Positions 62,419-64,000 of a stretch of DNA of 64,000 nucleotides are shown here, piece after piece. The stretch is from Blautia parvula (GTDB taxonomy: Bacteria > Bacillota > Clostridia > Lachnospirales > Lachnospiraceae): the NCBI RefSeq assembly GCF_020215665.1, contig NZ_CP084061.1, positions 5,802,501-5,866,500 of the forward strand. The letters are read 5' to 3'. How positions within the stretch are numbered: position 1 is the first letter of the stretch; each line of letters starts with the position of its first letter. The notes under the pieces were generated by a model. It was not told the origin of the DNA, did not search any database, and saw only the letters and a list, made by a program, of their open reading frames with translations. Position numbers and translations under genes: made by a program.

Positions 62419-63561
62419 ATGAAAAAAGATTTGGGGCTGTATCTTCACATCCCTTTCTGTATACAAAAATGCGGATACTGTGATTTTTTATCCGCATCGG
62501 GAACCGGGGAGGAGAAAGAAGCGTATGTACAGGCTTTGGAAAAAGAAATCCGAAGCTACGGGGATTTTGCAAAAGGTTACAGGGTTTCCACGGTTTTTGT
62601 GGGAGGAGGCACCCCTTCCTGTCTGGAAGCGCCTCAGACAGAGCGGATTTTTCAGGCAGTAAGGGACACCTTTGATATAGAAAGAATGCCGGAGATCTCC
62701 ATGGAGATGAATCCGGGCACTGTGACCCCAGAGAAACTGCAGACCTATAAAAACTGTGGTATCAACCGCCTGAGTATGGGGCTGCAGTCTGTCAGGGACA
62801 GTAATCTGAAGCTGCTGGGCAGGATTCATACCTACGAGGCGTTTCTGGAGAGCTATCATCTGGCAAGAGAAGCAGGGTTTCAGAACATCAATGTGGATTT
62901 GATCTCCTCCCTGCCGGGACAGACAGAAGCGTCCTGGAGAGAGGAGCTGGAAACAACCGCAGAGCTTTCCCCGGAACATATTTCCGTATACCAGCTCATT
63001 TTGGAAGAGGGTACACCCTTTTATGAGAAGTATGCCGGACATCCGGAGCTTCTTCCCGATGAGGAGACAAGCAGGGCTATCTACGAAGTGACCGCAGAGG
63101 TGCTTGCAGCGTACGGATTCCGCCAGTATGAGATATCCAATTATGCGAAAGAGGGCAGGGAGTGCCGCCATAATCTGAAATACTGGGAGCGCGGTGATTA
63201 TCTGGGCCTTGGCCTGGGCGCTGCCTCCATGGTCAGGAACATCCGCATGAGCAATACCGGGGATATGAAAACATATCTGGAAAAATGCGGGGAACCGAAA
63301 ACCATGCGCACAGACGTACAGTTTTTGGAGGAGCCTCAGCAGATGGAGGAATTCATGTTTTTAGGGCTTCGCAAGACAAGGGGAATCTCAAAAAAAGAAT
63401 TTCGCCGGGTCTTTGGCCGGGATATTGAACTGGTATATGAAAAAGCGCTGGAAAAGCTTCTGTCAAACGGAATGCTGCTGGAAAAAAAGGACAGGCTGTA
63501 TCTCTCAAAAGAAGGGGTACTTTTAAGCAATGCTGTCCTATCGGAGTTTCTCTTTGACTGA
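62419..63561 (+). CDS. hemW: Radical SAM heme chaperone HemW
   Basis: 380 residues. LYLHIPFCIQKCGYCDF carries the CxxxCxxC [4Fe-4S] site of radical SAM enzymes, with the extra CDF typical of HemW rather than HemN (which has CxxxCxxCxC followed by C). VFVGGGTPSCL, EMNPGTVTPEKL, INRLSMGLQSV and the C-terminal HemN_C winged helix (FMFLGLRKTRGI) follow. Thought to deliver heme to target proteins. lepA-hemW is a standard Firmicute order. AGGAG upstream. Confidence 0.95.
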   Translation: MKKDLGLYLHIPFCIQKCGYCDFLSASGTGEEKEAYVQALEKEIRSYGDFAKGYRVSTVFVGGGTPSCLEAPQTERIFQAVRDTFDIERMPEISMEMNPGTVTPEKLQTYKNCGINRLSMGLQSVRDSNLKLLGRIHTYEAFLESYHLAREAGFQNINVDLISSLPGQTEASWREELETTAELSPEHISVYQLILEEGTPFYEKYAGHPELLPDEETSRAIYEVTAEVLAAYGFRQYEISNYAKEGRECRHNLKYWERGDYLGLGLGAASMVRNIRMSNTGDMKTYLEKCGEPKTMRTDVQFLEEPQQMEEFMFLGLRKTRGISKKEFRRVFGRDIELVYEKALEKLLSNGMLLEKKDRLYLSKEGVLLSNAVLSEFLFD

Positions 63562-63726
63562 TAAGTCAGGCGCGGGAGTTTGTGAACACAGGTTATAGAA
63601 ATTTAATAAAGTTTTACAGTTTATCTCTGGAAAATTAATATAGAATGTGTCAGAATAAAGAAAGGAAATATATGTTGAAACGGCAGGTAATAACGGCCGT
63701 TTTGTATGACAGTGTGGGAGGGTATA
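63562..63726 (+). other. Leader region of the CBS gene with a hairpin and a small upstream ORF
   Basis: Contains a hairpin AAACGGC/GCCGTTT around 63678-63702 with a short T run, possibly the hemW terminator. An ATG at 63672 with AAAGGAAA in front opens a 29-codon frame that overlaps the CBS gene start and ends at 63761. It may be a leader peptide or chance. Confidence 0.3.
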
Positions 63727-64000
63727 ATGAATATTTTATTTTTTCTCACTCCGAAGAGTGATGTGGCCTATATCTATGACACCTTCAGTTTAAGGCAGGT
63801 CTTGGAAAAGATGGAATATCACCGGTATTCATGTATTCCGATTATCGGGGAGAATGGAAAATATGTGGGGACGATTACAGAAGGAGACTTACTCTGGGGG
63901 CTGAAAAGCCGCGGCGACCTGAATTTAAAGGCTGCGGAGGAAATTCCGATCACTGCGTTCAAGCGGCGGGCAAATTATACGCCGGTGCGTGTGGACTCGG
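63727..64000 (+). CDS. CBS-domain protein (partial, runs off the right edge)
   Basis: First 91 residues. Opens MNILFFLTPKSDVAYI, then a CBS motif: DTFSLRQVLEKMEYHRYSC followed by IPIIGENGKYVGTITEGDLLW. CBS pairs bind adenine nucleotides and regulate enzymes or transporters. Which partner domain follows cannot be seen. GGGAGG is 8 bases upstream. Confidence 0.78.
   Translation, partial: MNILFFLTPKSDVAYIYDTFSLRQVLEKMEYHRYSCIPIIGENGKYVGTITEGDLLWGLKSRGDLNLKAAEEIPITAFKRRANYTPVRVDS

Overview
The window is a chromosomal segment of a spore-forming, Gram-positive anaerobe of the class Clostridia. It is most likely a gut Lachnospiraceae of the Blautia type, but this is inferred from gene content and order only. 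Evidence for a spore former is gpr and spoIIP. Evidence for a Firmicute is strong AGGAGG ribosome binding sites, frequent TTG/GTG starts, a class B sortase, and the rpsF-ssb-rpsR, gdpP-rplI-dnaB and comEA/comEC-holA-rpsT blocks. Both window edges cut through sequence: a CBS-domain gene runs off the right end.

Layout. 0.4-2.5 kb: small plus-strand genes (DUF5714 protein, histidine phosphatase, short pyrophosphatase-like protein, TfoX C-terminal-like protein). 2.5-9.5 kb: minus-strand histidine catabolism operon hutH, YjiH-type transporter, Old Yellow Enzyme/2-enoate reductase-type flavoenzyme, hutU, divergent from a large SARP/BTAD-AAA-TPR regulator (9.8-12.6 kb). 12.6-15.2 kb: an AlbA_2 (Schlafen-type) regulator and an Rpn-family nuclease. 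15.2-21.3 kb: VOC protein, Gfo/Idh/MocA oxidoreductase, RsmH-like methyltransferase, metallophosphoesterase and a two-component system. 21.3-26.3 kb: minus-strand alpha-glucan locus (AraC regulator, GH13 glucosidase, malQ, sugar acetyltransferase). 26.4-26.9 kb: an inverted pair of large structured non-coding repeats. 27-30.7 kb: MerR-TipAS regulator and a GH3 beta-glucosidase with reversed domain order. 31 kb: initiator tRNA (minus). 31.2-42 kb: zinc-ribbon membrane protein, sortase B, sirtuin, DUF951, rpsF-ssb-rpsR, a second two-component system, gdpP-rplI-dnaB. 42-45.1 kb: small accessory island with two membrane-protein/XRE modules around an AT-rich choloylglycine-hydrolase-like gene. 45.1-50 kb: minus-strand type IV pilus-like operon (transglutaminase lipoprotein, PilC, four small pilin-like proteins, a frameshifted PilT). 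50.2-64 kb: comEA, WalRK-like system, GerMN lipoprotein, comEC, holA, rpsT, gpr, spoIIP, lepA, hemW, CBS protein.

How parts fit together. The hut operon turns histidine into urocanate and then imidazolone propionate. The embedded ene-reductase could instead reduce urocanate to imidazole propionate. The AraC/GH13/MalQ/acetyltransferase set and the GH3 enzyme serve oligosaccharide use. The pilus-like operon next to comEA and comEC suggests DNA uptake, although PilT has lost its normal C-terminus through a one-base change in a G run.

The most unusual non-coding signals are two families of structured repeats. Their paired arms differ between copies yet stay complementary, which is the mark of selected secondary structure. 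One family is the 178-bp inverted pair near 26.5-26.9 kb. The other is the roughly 134-bp element at 15.3 and 62.3 kb, with a short relative at 23.5 kb.
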